Positions 50,501 through 59,996 are shown, numbered from the stretch's first letter. The stretch: 64,000 bases of DNA from G965195345 sp965277775 (GCA_965277775.1 OZ255843.1:310001-374000); one strand, 5' to 3'. Made by a program: numbers and translations. The notes: a model not told the origin generated them from the letters alone.

Positions 50501-53500
50501 ACCATGGACAGATAGGTTGACTGCAGAAGTTGATAGGGTAAACGGTATGGGATCGTCAACCCCATTGACCACCACCACAATTTCAGTAAAAGCCGATTGT
50601 CCGCCGATATCGGTTGCTTGAACGGTCAAGGTTGTTGTACCATTGGCATTGTTAATCGCCGTTAAGGTGATACTGTTGGTGATGGTGCTTTTTCCGTTGA
50701 TCGGAGTCGATATGACAACATCTACAAGGCGAGAAGTTGAACTCACCGAAAGCGTAATAGTATCGCCTTCAGCATCTGTGGCCGTGGTTCTGATAACAAC
50801 TGAACCATTAAAATCTTCTTGTACGCTGATAAGACTGGTGGAAACCGTCAATACAGGTGCACTATTGATGACATTAACAGAGATTGTCTGAGTAACCGTA
50901 GTACCCAAGCTGTCCGCCGTTCTGACCGTTATGGTGGTTCGACCTATCGCCTTAGGAATCTCATTTAAGGTTATGGCGTTTGCTGAAGTGGTCACTGTAA
51001 CCACACCCGTAGGGAATGCCGAAACGCTGAAGGATAAAGTACGATCTTCAATATCACTTGCAGTGGTGTTAATGGTGATTGTCGAGAACCCTCCAACAAT
51101 CGTTATGCTGTTAGATGAGACAGTGAGAGTCGGCGTATCATTAACGGGCGCCACGACCACCACCACATTCGTCGAAACAGATTGCCCAGCAGCCGTCGCT
51201 TGAACGGTCAAGGTCGTTGTGCCATTTTCATGATCAATCGCCGTTAAGGCGATGGTACTCTGACCACTGATTGGTGTGGATAGGGCTGCATCCACAAGAC
51301 GCGTGGTAGAGCTCACCGAAAGTGTTATGGTATCACCATCGATGTCAGTGGCTGTGATATTAAACATGATTGAGGTCATAAAGTCCTCTTGCAAGCTGAT
51401 AAGACTGGTGGAAATCGTCAATACAGGCGCACTATTGATGACATTCACAGAGATTGTTTGAGTAACCGTAGTACCCAAGCTGTCAGCTGTTCTAACCGTT
51501 AAGGTGGTTTGACCTGTCACACCAGAAATCGCATTCAAAAGTATAGCATTGGCTGATGTGGTCACTGTAACCACACCCGTAGGAAATGCCAAAACTGAAA
51601 AGGATAAAGTACTGTCTTCAATATCACTTGCAGTGGTGTTAATGGTGATCGTCGAGAACCCGCCAACAGTCGTAATACTGTTAGATGAGACAGTGAGTGT
51701 CGGTGTGTCATTAACGGGCACCACGACCACCACAACATTCGTTGTAACAGATTGTCCAGCAGCCGTCGCTTGAACGGTCAAGGTTGTTGTGCCATTTTCA
51801 TGGTCAATCGCCGTTAAGGCGATGGTACTCTGACCATTGATTAGTGTGGATAGGACTGCATCCACAACACGCGAAGAGGAACTCACCAAAATCGTAATGG
51901 CATCACCATCAATGTCTGTGGCTGTGATACTAAACATGACTGAGGTCATAAAGTCCTCTTGCAAGCTGATAAGACTGGTGGAAACCGTCAATACAGGTGC
52001 ACTATTGATGACATTAACAACGATTGTCTGAGTAACCGTAGTACCTAAGCTGTCAGCCGTTCTAACGGTTAAGGTGGTTTGACCTGTCGCACCAGAAATC
52101 GCATTCAAAAGTATAGCATTGGCTGATGTGGTCACTGTGACCACATTTGCGGTGGACTCAGTCACAGTGAAGGATAAAGTACGATCTTCAATATCACTTG
52201 CTGTGGTGTTTATGGAAATGGTAGAGAATCCGCCAAAAGTTGTAATACTGTTAGTTGAGACAGTGAGAGTCGGCGTGTCATTAACAGGCACCACGACCAC
52301 GACCACATTCGTTGAAACAGATTGTCTATCAGCCGTCGCTTGAACCATCAAGGTCGTTGTGCCATTTTCATGGTCAATCGCCGTTAAGGTGATGGTGCTC
52401 TGACCATTGATTGGTGTAGATAAGGCTGCATCCACAAGACGCGAAGAGGAACTCACCAAAATCGTTATGGTATCACCATCAATGTCCGTGGCTGTGATAC
52501 TAAACATGACTGAGGCGGTAAAGTCTTCTTGCAAGCTGATAAGACTGGTGGAAATCGTCAATACAGGCGCACTATTGGCGACATTAACAGCGATTGTTTG
52601 AGTAACCGTAGTACCCAAACTGTCAGCCGTTCTGACCGTTAAGGTGGTTTGACCTGTTGCACCAGAAATCGCATTCAAAGTTATGGCGTTAGCTGATGTC
52701 GTCACTGTGACCACATTTGCGGTGGACTCAGTCACGGTGAAGGATAAAGTACTGTCTTCAATATCACTTGCAGTGGTGTTTATGGTAATGGTAGAGAACC
52801 CGCCAAAAGTCGTAATACTGTTAGTTGTGACAGTGAGAGTCGGTGTGTCATTAACGGGCACCACAACCACCACAACATTCGTTGTAACAGATTGTCTATC
52901 AGCCGTCGCTTGAACCATTAAGGTCGTTGTGCCATTTTCATGGTCAATCGCCGTTAAGGTGATGGTACTCTGACCACTGATTGGTGTGGATAAGGCTGCA
53001 TCCACAAGACGTGTGGTAGAGCTCACCAAAATCGTAATGGCATCACCATCAATGTCTGTGGCTGTGATACTAAACATGAATGAGGTCATAAAGTCCTCTT
53101 GCAAGCTGATAAGACTGGTGGAAACCGTCAATACAGGTGCACTATTGATGACATTAACAGCAATTGTCTGAGTAACCGTAGTACCCAAGCTGTCCGCCGT
53201 TCTAACCGTTAATGTGGTTTGACCTGTCGCAAAAGGAATCGCATTCAAGGTTATGGCGTTAGCTGAAGTCGTCACTCTGACCACACCAGTAGGGAATGCC
53301 AAAACGGTGAAGGATAAAGTACTGTCTTCAATATCACTTGCTGTGGTATTGATGATGATCGTTGAGAATCCTCCAGCGGTGGTAATAATGTTAGTTGAGA
53401 CAGTGAGAGTCGGCGTGTCATTAACGGGCGCCACGACCACCACCACAATCGTTGAAACAGATTGTCTATCAGCCGTCGCTTGAACGGTCAAGGTTGTTGT

Positions 53501-56500
53501 ACCATTTTCATGGTCAATCGCCGTTAAGGTGATGGTGCTCTGACCATTGATTGGTGTAGATAAGGCTTCATCCACAAGACGCGAAGAGGAACTCACCAAA
53601 ATCGTGATGGCATCACCATCAATGTCCGTGGCTGTGATACTAAACATGAATGAGGTCATAAAGTCCTCTTGCAAGCTGATAAGACTGGTGGAAACCGTCA
53701 ATACAGGTGCACTATTGATGACATTAACAGAGATTGTCTGAGTAACAGCTGTTCCCGACAAGTCAGCCGTTCTAACGGTTAATGTGGTTTGACCTGTCGC
53801 CTTCGCAATTGCATTTAAGGTAATGGCGTTAGCTGAAGTCGTCACTGTGACCACACCAGTAGGGACTGCCAAAACGGTGAAGGATAAAGTACGATCTTCA
53901 ATATCACTTGCAGTGGTGTTTATGGTAATGGTCGAGAACCCGCCAAAAGTTGTAATGCTGTTAGATGAGACCGTTAGAGTCGGTGTGTCATTAACGGGCG
54001 CCACGATGACGACCACATTCGTCGAAACAGATTGTCCAGCAGCCGTCGCTTGAACGGTTAAGGTCGTTGTACCATTTTCATGGTCAATCGCCGTTAAGGT
54101 GATGGCACTCACGCCATTTGTCAGTGTGGATATGGCTGCATCCACAAGATGCGTGGTTGAACTCACCGAAAGCGTTATGGTATCACCATCTAAATCCGTG
54201 GCTGAGACAATAAACGCTACTAAGTTCGTAAAGTCCTCTTGCAAGCTGATAAGTGTCGTAAAAACCGTCAATACAGGCGCTCTATTGATGACATTTACAG
54301 AGATGGTCCGAGTAACCGTTGTGCCCAATCTGTCAGCCGCTCTGACCGTTAAGATGGTTTGACCGGTCGCACCAGAAATCACATTCAAGGTTATGGCATT
54401 AGCTGATTGGCTCACTCTGATCACATTTGTGGTGGACGCAGTCACGGTGAAGGATAAAGTCCCGTCTTCAATATCATTTGCAGTGGTGTTAATAGTGATG
54501 GCTGAAAAGTCAACATTGGCTGAAATGTTGTCGGTTGAGACGCTAAGGGTCGGTGGATCATTGACAGGGGTGACTGTGACCACCACTTGAGCGGTTGTAC
54601 TTATTTCACCATCATTGACGCTGATAGAAAGCGTTGTGACACCATTCGCATCCCCTCGGCTTGATATACGAACGTCTGAGGCTAAGGCTGTCACTCCAAT
54701 CACCCCTGTGGTGGATTCAATCACAGTAAAAGTGAGCGTATTGCCATCGACATCGCTTACTGTGGCAACGGTCATAGCACCTACAAAATCTTCTAAGACA
54801 GTCAATGTTGCACGCGGGATGACCAAGGTGGGTGGGTCATTTAGGGGTGTGACATTGATCACCACTTGAGCCGTTGTATCTTGTGTGCCATCATTGACGG
54901 TAATCGTTAAGGTGGTTTGCCCATTGGCATTGCGTAGGCTTGATACAAGGACAGCTGAGGCTGTGGTTGTGACCGTGACGACCCCCGTGGTGCTTTCAAC
55001 CACACTTAACAGGAGCGGATCACCATCATCATCATTTGCTGTGGCAATGGTTAGAGTACTCGCAAAATCTTCTGCGACAGTTAAAGCCACAGATGGAATG
55101 TTTAAGGTCGGTGCATCTTGAACAGGCGATACCACGACAACAATCTCAGTAGAATGAGATTGTCCACCCAGATCTCCTACTAACACAGTTAAGGTCGCTG
55201 TACCATTGACATTGTCAATCGCGGTCAAGGTGATGCTGTTAGTGATTGTGCTCTGACCATTGACTGGGGTCGATATAACAGCAGTCACAATAGCTCTGGA
55301 AGCACTGACTGAGACGGATATGGTATCAGCAATATCAGCATCCGTTGCTGTGGTTTGGATGATGACTGGCGTTCCAAAGTCTTCTTGCACGCTAATCCAA
55401 TTAGTAGAGACTGTCACCACAGGTGTGGTACTGATCATAATGCTTACACTGACTGTGATGATTTCAGTAACCGCAGCCCCTGAACTGTCAACCACACTGA
55501 GGGTTAAGGTGGTTTGACCTGAAGCACCAGGAATCGTATTCAAGACAATGGCATTCGTTGATGTGGTTACAGTGACCACCCCTGTTTTGGCATCGATCAC
55601 GGTGAAAGATATATTGTCATCTTCAATATCACTCGCTGTGGTGTTAATGGTGATGGGTGAAAAACCACCCACAGTAGAGATGCTGTTGCTTGAGACGGCT
55701 AAACTCGGTGGGTCATTAACGGGCGCCACGACCACAACCACATTTGTCGAAACAGATTGTCTATCAGCCGTCACCTGAACGGTCAAGACTGTTGTACCAT
55801 TTTCATGGTCAATCGCCGTTAAGGTGATGGTGCTCTGACCATTGATTGGTGTGGATATGGCTGCATCCACAAGACGCGTGGTCGAGCTCACCGAAAACGC
55901 TAGGGCATCACCATCGATGTCCGTGGCTGTGATACTAAACATGACTGAGGTCATAAAGTCCTCTTGTACGCTGATAAGACTGGTGGAAACCGTCAATACG
56001 GGCGCACTATTGACTACATTAACAGCGATTGTCCGAGTAACCGTTGTGCCCAATCTGTCAGCCGTTCTGACCGTTAATATGGTTTGACCTGTTGCCTCAG
56101 AAATCGCATTCAAAGTTATGGCGTTAGTTGATTGGCTCACTGTGACTACACCAGTTGGGAATGCCGACACGGTGAAGGATAACGTACTATCTTCAATATC
56201 ACTTGCTGTGGTGTTAATGGTGATCGGTGAAAAACCACCCACAGTGGAGATACTGTTAGATGAGACAGTTAGAGTCGGTGTGTCATTAACGGGCGCCAAC
56301 ACCACCACAACATTCGTCGAAACAGATTGTCTATCAGCCGTCGCTTGAACGGTTAAGGTCGTTGTACCATTGGCATTGTCAATCGCCGTTAAGGTGATGG
56401 CACTCACCCCATTTGTCAGTGTGGATATGGCTGCATCGACAAGATGCGTGGTTGAGCTCACCGAAAGCGTTATAGTATCACCATCTAAATCCGTGGCTGA

Positions 56501-58543
56501 AACAATAAACGCTACTAAGTTCGTAAAGTCCTCTTGCAAGCTGATAAGTGAAGTAAAAACCGTCAATACAGGCGCTCTATTGAATACACTAACAGCGATT
56601 GTTTGAATCACCATGCTGCCCAAACTGTCAACCGCTGTGATGGTTAAGATGGTTTGACCTGAACCACCCGGAATCGCACTCAAGCTTATGGCATTGGCTG
56701 ATGTCGTCACTCTGACCACACCTGGGTTCGAATCTGACACGGTGAAAGGTAGAATGCCGTCTTCAATATCACTTGCAGTCGTATCAATGGATATCGGTGA
56801 AAAACTACCCACTGTGGAGATGCTGTTGCTTGAGACGGTTAAAGTCGGTGTGTCATTAACGGGCGTCACGACCACAACAACATTTGTCGAAACAGATTGT
56901 CCAATGGCATCCATTGCTTGAATGGTTAAGGTCGTTGTACCATTGGCATTGGCATTGGCAGATAAGGTGATGGTACTCACCCCATTTGTCAGTGTGGATA
57001 TAGCTGCATCCACAAAACGCGTAGTAGAGCTCACCGAAAGCGTTAGGGCATCACCATCTAAATCCGTGGCTGTGATTCCAAATATTACTGAGACGCTAAA
57101 GTCTTCTTGTAAGCTGATAAGATTGGTGGAAACCATCAATTCAGGCGCTCTATTGAATACACTAACAGCGATTGTTTGAGTCACTGTGCTGCCCAAACTG
57201 TCAACCGCTGTGACCGTTAAGGTGGTTTCAGCCGAACCACCAGGAATCGGATTCAAGGTTATGGCATTGGCTGATGTCGTCACTCTGACCACGCCTGGGT
57301 TCGAATCTGACACGGTGAAAGGTAGAGTGCCGTCTTCAATATCACTTGCAGTGGTATTAATGGTGATCGGTGAAAAACCACCCACAGTGGAGATGCTGTT
57401 GCTTGAGACGTTTATAGTCGGCGGGTCATTAACGGGCGCCAAAACCACCACAACATTCGTTGAAACAGATTCTCCAGCAGCCGTCGCTTGAACGGTTAAG
57501 GTCGTTGTACCATTGGCATTGTTAATCGCAGATAAGGTGATGGCACTCACCCCATTTGTCAGTGTGGATATGGCTGCATCTACAAGATGCGTGGTAGAGC
57601 TCACCGAAAGCGTTATGGTATCACCATCCAAATCCATGGCTGAGATAATAAACGCTACTATGGCCGTATAGTCCTCTTGCAAGCTGATAAATGTGGTGAA
57701 AACCGTCAATACAGGCGCTCTATTGAATACACTAACAGCGATTGTTTGAGTCACTGTGCTGCCCGAACTATCAACCGCTGTGATGGTTAAAGTGGTTTGA
57801 CCTGAACCACCAGGAATCGCACTCAAGGTTATGGCATTGGCTGATGTCGTCACTCTGACTACGCCTGGGTTTGAATCTGACACGGTGAAGGATAGAGTGC
57901 TATCTTCAACATCACTTGCTGTGGTGTTAAAGGTGATTGGCGAAAAGCCACCCACAGTTGAAATGCTGTTGCTTGAGACGGCTATTGTTGGTGGATCATT
58001 GACAGCTGTTATCTGCACCACCACTTGCGCTGTGGTGCTCAATGTATTACTGCTGGCAGTAATGGTTAAGGTGGTTCGGCCATTAGCATTATGAATGCTC
58101 GATACAGAAACACCCGTGTCTGAAGTTGTGACATTGATCACGCCCGTTGTGGATTGGCTGACCGTAATGTCTGTTGCGTTGGTTGCCGTGGCAATCCTAA
58201 GAGCTGGCCTAAAGTCTTCACTGAGCGTCAAGGTGCTAGTCGAAACCGATAATGACAAACTTGTGCTGGGCACCGCAGGCGCCGGCGTGCCACCACCACC
58301 GCCACCGCTACAAGCCGTCAAAAGTGCGGATAAAACCAAGGTGGTCGTTAAGGTGCTCAGAGCGCGCAGATTCACTGATTTGAATGCACTGATCGTTCTG
58401 GAAGCGACTCCAACCTTGAACGTGAGATTAAATAGACTGAGAGCCCTTCTTTGGAATAATTGATTGAAAGAAAACTGATGAAAAAATTTTGCAATGAATT
58501 CATTTTTAAAATTCTTATATGGTTTTAATAATGACCTAATCAA
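44540..58543 (-). CDS. Giant surface lipoprotein, copy 3 (4,667 aa)
   Basis: This is the largest member. It starts at a TTG (MIRSLLKPYKNF), 8 bases after AAAGGA, where copies 1 and 2 have ATG. A 67-residue leader precedes LSALLTAC and the tether SGGGGGG. More than twenty cadherin-like domains follow, mostly in alternating pairs: one type GGFSTITINTTASDIEDSTL, the other LISLQEDFMTSVMFSITATD. Two lectin-like modules follow (about residues 2793-2951 and 3468-3634; ARSLGGHLMNINSVEEFDFV, AWFGLALPQPIFPGELSWIT). Then come further cadherin-like domains, an Fn3-like segment with PCNGASC (about 4109-4208), and seven FG-GAP repeats ending GAVYLY. A single uninterrupted frame of 14 kb argues for selection on the protein. 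Export is expected by Sec/Lol; no dedicated secretion gene is adjacent. Confidence 0.9.
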   Translation of the reverse strand: MIRSLLKPYKNFKNEFIAKFFHQFSFNQLFQRRALSLFNLTFKVGVASRTISAFKSVNLRALSTLTTTLVLSALLTACSGGGGGGTPAPAVPSTSLSLSVSTSTLTLSEDFRPALRIATATNATDITVSQSTTGVINVTTSDTGVSVSSIHNANGRTTLTITASSNTLSTTAQVVVQITAVNDPPTIAVSSNSISTVGGFSPITFNTTASDVEDSTLSFTVSDSNPGVVRVTTSANAITLSAIPGGSGQTTLTITAVDSSGSTVTQTIAVSVFNRAPVLTVFTTFISLQEDYTAIVAFIISAMDLDGDTITLSVSSTTHLVDAAISTLTNGVSAITLSAINNANGTTTLTVQATAAGESVSTNVVVVLAPVNDPPTINVSSNSISTVGGFSPITINTTASDIEDGTLPFTVSDSNPGVVRVTTSANAITLNPIPGGSAETTLTVTAVDSLGSTVTQTIAVSVFNRAPELMVSTNLISLQEDFSVSVIFGITATDLDGDALTLSVSSTTRFVDAAISTLTNGVSTITLSANANANGTTTLTIQAMDAIGQSVSTNVVVVVTPVNDTPTLTVSSNSISTVGSFSPISIDTTASDIEDGILPFTVSDSNPGVVRVTTSANAISLSAIPGGSGQTILTITAVDSLGSMVIQTIAVSVFNRAPVLTVFTSLISLQEDFTNLVAFIVSATDLDGDTITLSVSSTTHLVDAAISTLTNGVSAITLTAIDNANGTTTLTVQATADRQSVSTNVVVVLAPVNDTPTLTVSSNSISTVGGFSPITINTTASDIEDSTLSFTVSAFPTGVVTVSQSTNAITLNAISEATGQTILTVRTADRLGTTVTRTIAVNVVNSAPVLTVSTSLISVQEDFMTSVMFSITATDIDGDALAFSVSSTTRLVDAAISTPINGQSTITLTAIDHENGTTVLTVQVTADRQSVSTNVVVVVAPVNDPPSLAVSSNSISTVGGFSPITINTTASDIEDDNISFTVIDAKTGVVTVTTSTNAIVLNTIPGASGQTTLTLSVVDSSGAAVTEIITVSVSIMISTTPVVTVSTNWISVQEDFGTPVIIQTTATDADIADTISVSVSASRAIVTAVISTPVNGQSTITNSITLTAIDNVNGTATLTVLVGDLGGQSHSTEIVVVVSPVQDAPTLNIPSVALTVAEDFASTLTIATANDDDGDPLLLSVVESTTGVVTVTTTASAVLVSSLRNANGQTTLTITVNDGTQDTTAQVVINVTPLNDPPTLVIPRATLTVLEDFVGAMTVATVSDVDGNTLTFTVIESTTGVIGVTALASDVRISSRGDANGVTTLSISVNDGEISTTAQVVVTVTPVNDPPTLSVSTDNISANVDFSAITINTTANDIEDGTLSFTVTASTTNVIRVSQSANAITLNVISGATGQTILTVRAADRLGTTVTRTISVNVINRAPVLTVFTTLISLQEDFTNLVAFIVSATDLDGDTITLSVSSTTHLVDAAISTLTNGVSAITLTAIDHENGTTTLTVQATAAGQSVSTNVVVIVAPVNDTPTLTVSSNSITTFGGFSTITINTTASDIEDRTLSFTVLAVPTGVVTVTTSANAITLNAIAKATGQTTLTVRTADLSGTAVTQTISVNVINSAPVLTVSTSLISLQEDFMTSFMFSITATDIDGDAITILVSSSSRLVDEALSTPINGQSTITLTAIDHENGTTTLTVQATADRQSVSTIVVVVVAPVNDTPTLTVSTNIITTAGGFSTIIINTTASDIEDSTLSFTVLAFPTGVVRVTTSANAITLNAIPFATGQTTLTVRTADSLGTTVTQTIAVNVINSAPVLTVSTSLISLQEDFMTSFMFSITATDIDGDAITILVSSTTRLVDAALSTPISGQSTITLTAIDHENGTTTLMVQATADRQSVTTNVVVVVVPVNDTPTLTVTTNSITTFGGFSTITINTTASDIEDSTLSFTVTESTANVVTVTTSANAITLNAISGATGQTTLTVRTADSLGTTVTQTIAVNVANSAPVLTISTSLISLQEDFTASVMFSITATDIDGDTITILVSSSSRLVDAALSTPINGQSTITLTAIDHENGTTTLMVQATADRQSVSTNVVVVVVPVNDTPTLTVSTNSITTFGGFSTISINTTASDIEDRTLSFTVTESTANVVTVTTSANAILLNAISGATGQTTLTVRTADSLGTTVTQTIVVNVINSAPVLTVSTSLISLQEDFMTSVMFSITATDIDGDAITILVSSSSRVVDAVLSTLINGQSTIALTAIDHENGTTTLTVQATAAGQSVTTNVVVVVVPVNDTPTLTVSSNSITTVGGFSTITINTTASDIEDSTLSFSVLAFPTGVVTVTTSANAILLNAISGVTGQTTLTVRTADSLGTTVTQTISVNVINSAPVLTISTSLISLQEDFMTSIMFNITATDIDGDTITLSVSSTTRLVDAALSTPISGQSTIALTAIDHENGTTTLTVQATAAGQSVSTNVVVVVAPVNDTPTLTVSSNSITIVGGFSTITINTTASDIEDRTLSFSVSAFPTGVVTVTTSANAITLNEIPKAIGRTTITVRTADSLGTTVTQTISVNVINSAPVLTVSTSLISVQEDFNGSVVIRTTATDAEGDTITLSVSSTSRLVDVVISTPINGKSTITNSITLTAINNANGTTTLTVQATDIGGQSAFTEIVVVVNGVDDPIPFTLSTSAVNLSVHGSQLERIINAIRISNPDNNTLRAQIGVTASGDNIFSANPIPVVSFTTNALTTTATLTSVASTAQLYFTVAPNSIGTATLVVQLTDLDSSIMTQQTMVVQVDSVNLPPTIVPTVSSITNLVVHGGRLYANASLELTVPLILEQARSLGGHLMNINSVEEFDFVRGVDARVHNAWFGLALPQPIFPGELSWITHDSTIAYGYATANGAGNLTVYPGHFPLNWDAAAGLDANRSGTNVFNWTVYSNTQGFFLLGDSGDANGARRGFYEFPQGMTPTTINPTSLISGTNALISLTGFDLNGDAINTNDWSITDPNGGSATFNNVSRNSGVQIVTMIYTAPTNFSGQTTVAVTLQVNGLSSTYPISFIVDGPPTIALSTNVITLNEDFGTFNIGTTVTDQGVSTSLPFSVSASTSVIVTISTSANNIQLSSVQNANGPVTLTVQSIDSVSQSTSALIVVNVQAVNDTPTLTLSTNSISILGGVLIIIIDTTATDVEDGPLSFSVQSSTTGMLSITTSANAIALDSIYNASVHATLTVTAVDTSNTTVVQTIAVNVIITPSATPVLTVSTNLIYVDEDFPNPVVIRTTATDADGDALIVSISSSSHIIDAVISAPINGVSTITNSISLTSLTDLNGTTTLTVRATDGGGISSTEQIVVAVNPVDDAISFTLSTAAVSLSAPGSQLDRVVNGINISNPGNKTLSTQLQVTSSGDPIFSANPTPVASFTTNALTTLTTLTLTTSTAQLYFTIAPNQTGTATLTVHLANLTTSESTRQILVVQVNHVNVPPAIAPASSNLSRLVVHGGRLYANDTIASGIGISRFLTTASALGGHLININSAEEFSFMRSTPTNGLIISESWLGMVLPQQDFPGELSWITHDSTIAYGYSSANDTVNHRIYPGHFPLPWSNAAGNSGLIAHRNNFPATVFNWTIYAVGNGGVFFLVDDVEDSRDRNVIYEFPQGLAPATTVSNYVRAGSSATIGLTGFDLNGDVINTSDWSAVATTGTTSIGNISQSSGVQTVNLIYTAPANFSGQTTVVVTLLVNGLSTTNAISFIVDGPPTIALSTNAISLAEDFGTFVIGTTVTDHGVSGNIPFSVQTTSTGLVNLSTTINSIQFSGASHFNGLVTLTVQTTDSAAQTASTLVVVTVQAVNDTPTVTVSTNNISTLGGFLPITIDTTVTDVEQGTLPFTAQASPQGVVSISTNSNAIVLSPIVGGSGRTTLTVSAIDNGSKTGIQTIAVNVMVTTSASTPVLRVSTNLISLQEDFGSVVIDTTATDVEDGTLVVTISSTTYLVNMVISTHSIALSSLPNIFGTTTLTVRARDDGGVFVSTEIVVIVASVNDTPTLTVLSNAVRLSSASLILNVTASDVEDGVLSFGTSTGQGYVDIAITTTRLTLTRLNQSGQVLLTLTSTDTDGGTTSMVVTVTIPPFLEVTMGIKTLDFAWSAVSATSHYQLRSNPDGNSGFTDLSTTGIVVSPNSTDIKQTTAQGLVSLHRYIPIVTDPRYEVYPCNGASCGIPIGNTVVLTNAQLNGMIGRFQANNSDSGDLFGWSVDLSGDGNTLAVGAYGERGSSTGINGVQNNISSATGAVYLYRRIGGAWSQQAYIKASNPSMGDQFGFSVSLNDDGNTLAVGANLEDGSSTGVNGTQNDGTNDSGAVYVFRFSSSMWSQQAYIKASNTGRNFEFGYAVALSGDGNTLAVGARNEGSSSRGINSIPINLENYSGATYLFRFDGGMWSQQAYIKASNSLSIDRFGQSVSLNKDGNTLVVGAPFEHNLSTGVNGNQHNRAFSGNFAAGAVYLFRFNTTSSIWFQQAYIKASNVFSGARFGWSVDLNDDGNTLAVGAVGDPSDSTGVNGAQNGGSRDYGAAYVFRFSTGSSTWSQQAFIKASNTGEDDFFGVSVSISGDGNALVVGAQLEDGSAIGVEGNNNAIIDATGAAYVFEFANDRWAQQAFIKASDPSDDANFGRSVSISSDGGAIAVGAWGVNTNTGAVYLY
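50890..54600. repeat. 570-bp higher-order tandem repeats in copy 3
   Basis: The motif ending in (T/A)ATGGC(A/G)TT or TATAGCATT recurs at 50971, 51541, 52111, 52681, 53251, 53821 and 54391, exactly 570 bases apart. Each unit encodes two different cadherin-like domains (190 residues). Neighbouring units are highly similar, implying recent unequal crossing-over. Confidence 0.92.
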
Positions 58544-58737
58544 TGTATTGATCCTTTTTCTTTCAAAGATTGTCGTTAATTATCTACAATGTGGGGAGAA
58601 AATAATAGGTTAGATTTTTTCTTCTTTTATTATGCTTGCTATTGTTTTGTAAACAGTATATCCAGTGAATCCCCAGCACCTAATCTCAAAATAAATTTTC
58701 CAGAATATTCAATATGCCATTTTAAAATGAATGTAGA

Positions 58738-59766
58738 TTAAGATTTCTCATTTTCAGCTAATGGGAAATCCTCCAACTCAAACAAATCATGCGACATGCG
58801 ACGCACACCAATATTGTACGCCATCAATGACGAGACCAGCTGTTCACCATTCATTAGACCTACAGGGATTTTATTAGGCGCCTCGGCTTCTTGTTTGGCG
58901 CCTGGGCTAAAATCACTTGTGGTGATGATCAGTCCTTGTTCATGCACATCAAGACTGCCACGCACCCCTTGAACAGTTGGGCGTGGAATATTGTTTTTCC
59001 AGCGTTTGACCTGAACGGCCATTTTTATACTAATCGCATCATTGATCATCATCGTGCCGCGAACATCAATTCCACCATCATTTTTTGAGGTTGTTATTTC
59101 AATGCTTATATAGCCCATTTCAGCCAATAATTGTCCAACCAATTCTTCAAATTGATCTGGACTCAGAAGCATTAATTGAGACAACAGTTGCTTTCTGATT
59201 TTTTGATTATGCTCAGAAATTTCATGCGACAAACCCGTCTCCGTCCATTTGGCAAGGCCGTAGTGTCCAGGAGAAGTCCGAATGAATCGCCCAGATTCAC
59301 CGCTGGCTTTGGATTTTTTGATATTCACAAGCAAATTAGCATTCATGGTCGCATCGGGCGTTTGTCCTGAGGTATTTATCCATCCCAACTCGAGCGCTCT
59401 GTCGGTAATGTCTCTGTAGTGCATGGCATTCCGATCACCAAATTGATTTAATACTAGTTCAGCTGCATCTAAAAAGGTATATGATTCCTTCGGACTTGCA
59501 ATTGAACGATTCCTCTTTGGCTTCTTGGATGCAATAGGATCACGAACGCTGTTAAGGGTGAACAAACCAGGTTTTACTCTTTTAAAAATTGATTGGGTGC
59601 CAGCGTTTTTAATTTCCGTGGCAATTAGAGCACCGACAGTTGCTGCAGGTGTTTTCCCTTCGCTTGACCATATCTGAGCGTCAAAGATCCGCTTTATGAT
59701 TTCTTCAACATTTAGAGGTTCTCCAGCCTCCTTTAATATCTGTTTAGCAGCGTCGCGTAGATTCAT
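58738..59766 (-). CDS. Mrr-like restriction endonuclease with two HARE-HTH-like domains
   Basis: The 342-aa protein has two winged-helix segments of the HARE-HTH type: residues 1-72 (LRDAAKQILKEAGEPLNVEE ... FKRVKPGLFTL) and 96-172 (TFLDAAELVLNQFG ... FIRTSPGHYGL). An Mrr-type catalytic domain follows at about 200-325: LSPDQFEELVGQLLAEMGY, NDGGIDVRG (Asp234), VQVKRWKNN (Gln252-x-Lys254) and ITTSDFSPGAKQEA. Mrr enzymes cut modified or foreign-methylated DNA, and HARE-HTH domains are proposed to read DNA modification. All catalytic positions look intact. It stands between the giant genes and hsdR, 230 bases from the latter, so it is probably an independent type IV-like restriction gene within a defence locus. 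Confidence 0.88.
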   Translation of the reverse strand: MNLRDAAKQILKEAGEPLNVEEIIKRIFDAQIWSSEGKTPAATVGALIATEIKNAGTQSIFKRVKPGLFTLNSVRDPIASKKPKRNRSIASPKESYTFLDAAELVLNQFGDRNAMHYRDITDRALELGWINTSGQTPDATMNANLLVNIKKSKASGESGRFIRTSPGHYGLAKWTETGLSHEISEHNQKIRKQLLSQLMLLSPDQFEELVGQLLAEMGYISIEITTSKNDGGIDVRGTMMINDAISIKMAVQVKRWKNNIPRPTVQGVRGSLDVHEQGLIITTSDFSPGAKQEAEAPNKIPVGLMNGEQLVSSLMAYNIGVRRMSHDLFELEDFPLAENEKS

Positions 59767-59996
59767 CGGGTATTTCTCAGTTGATTGGTTTAGAATTCTT
59801 GCAAATCAATATTGTACTGCACAAAATGTCGCCTGCTTAAATTCAATTTGTTGATGAAACAAGCCACGTACAGCTGCTATCAATCGTCTGGATTGCGGCT
59901 GATATATTTAAAGGCATCCGTTGTGTTAAATTCACACTCTACCCCAAACGCCAGCGTTAAGATTCCTGTCAAATCAAGTCTGAGCGACTAAATGTA

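Noticed and set aside
28880..54600. Regular repeats considered as CRISPR arrays
   Set aside because: Units are 279-570 bp, coding and contiguous, with no short repeat-spacer structure and no cas genes.
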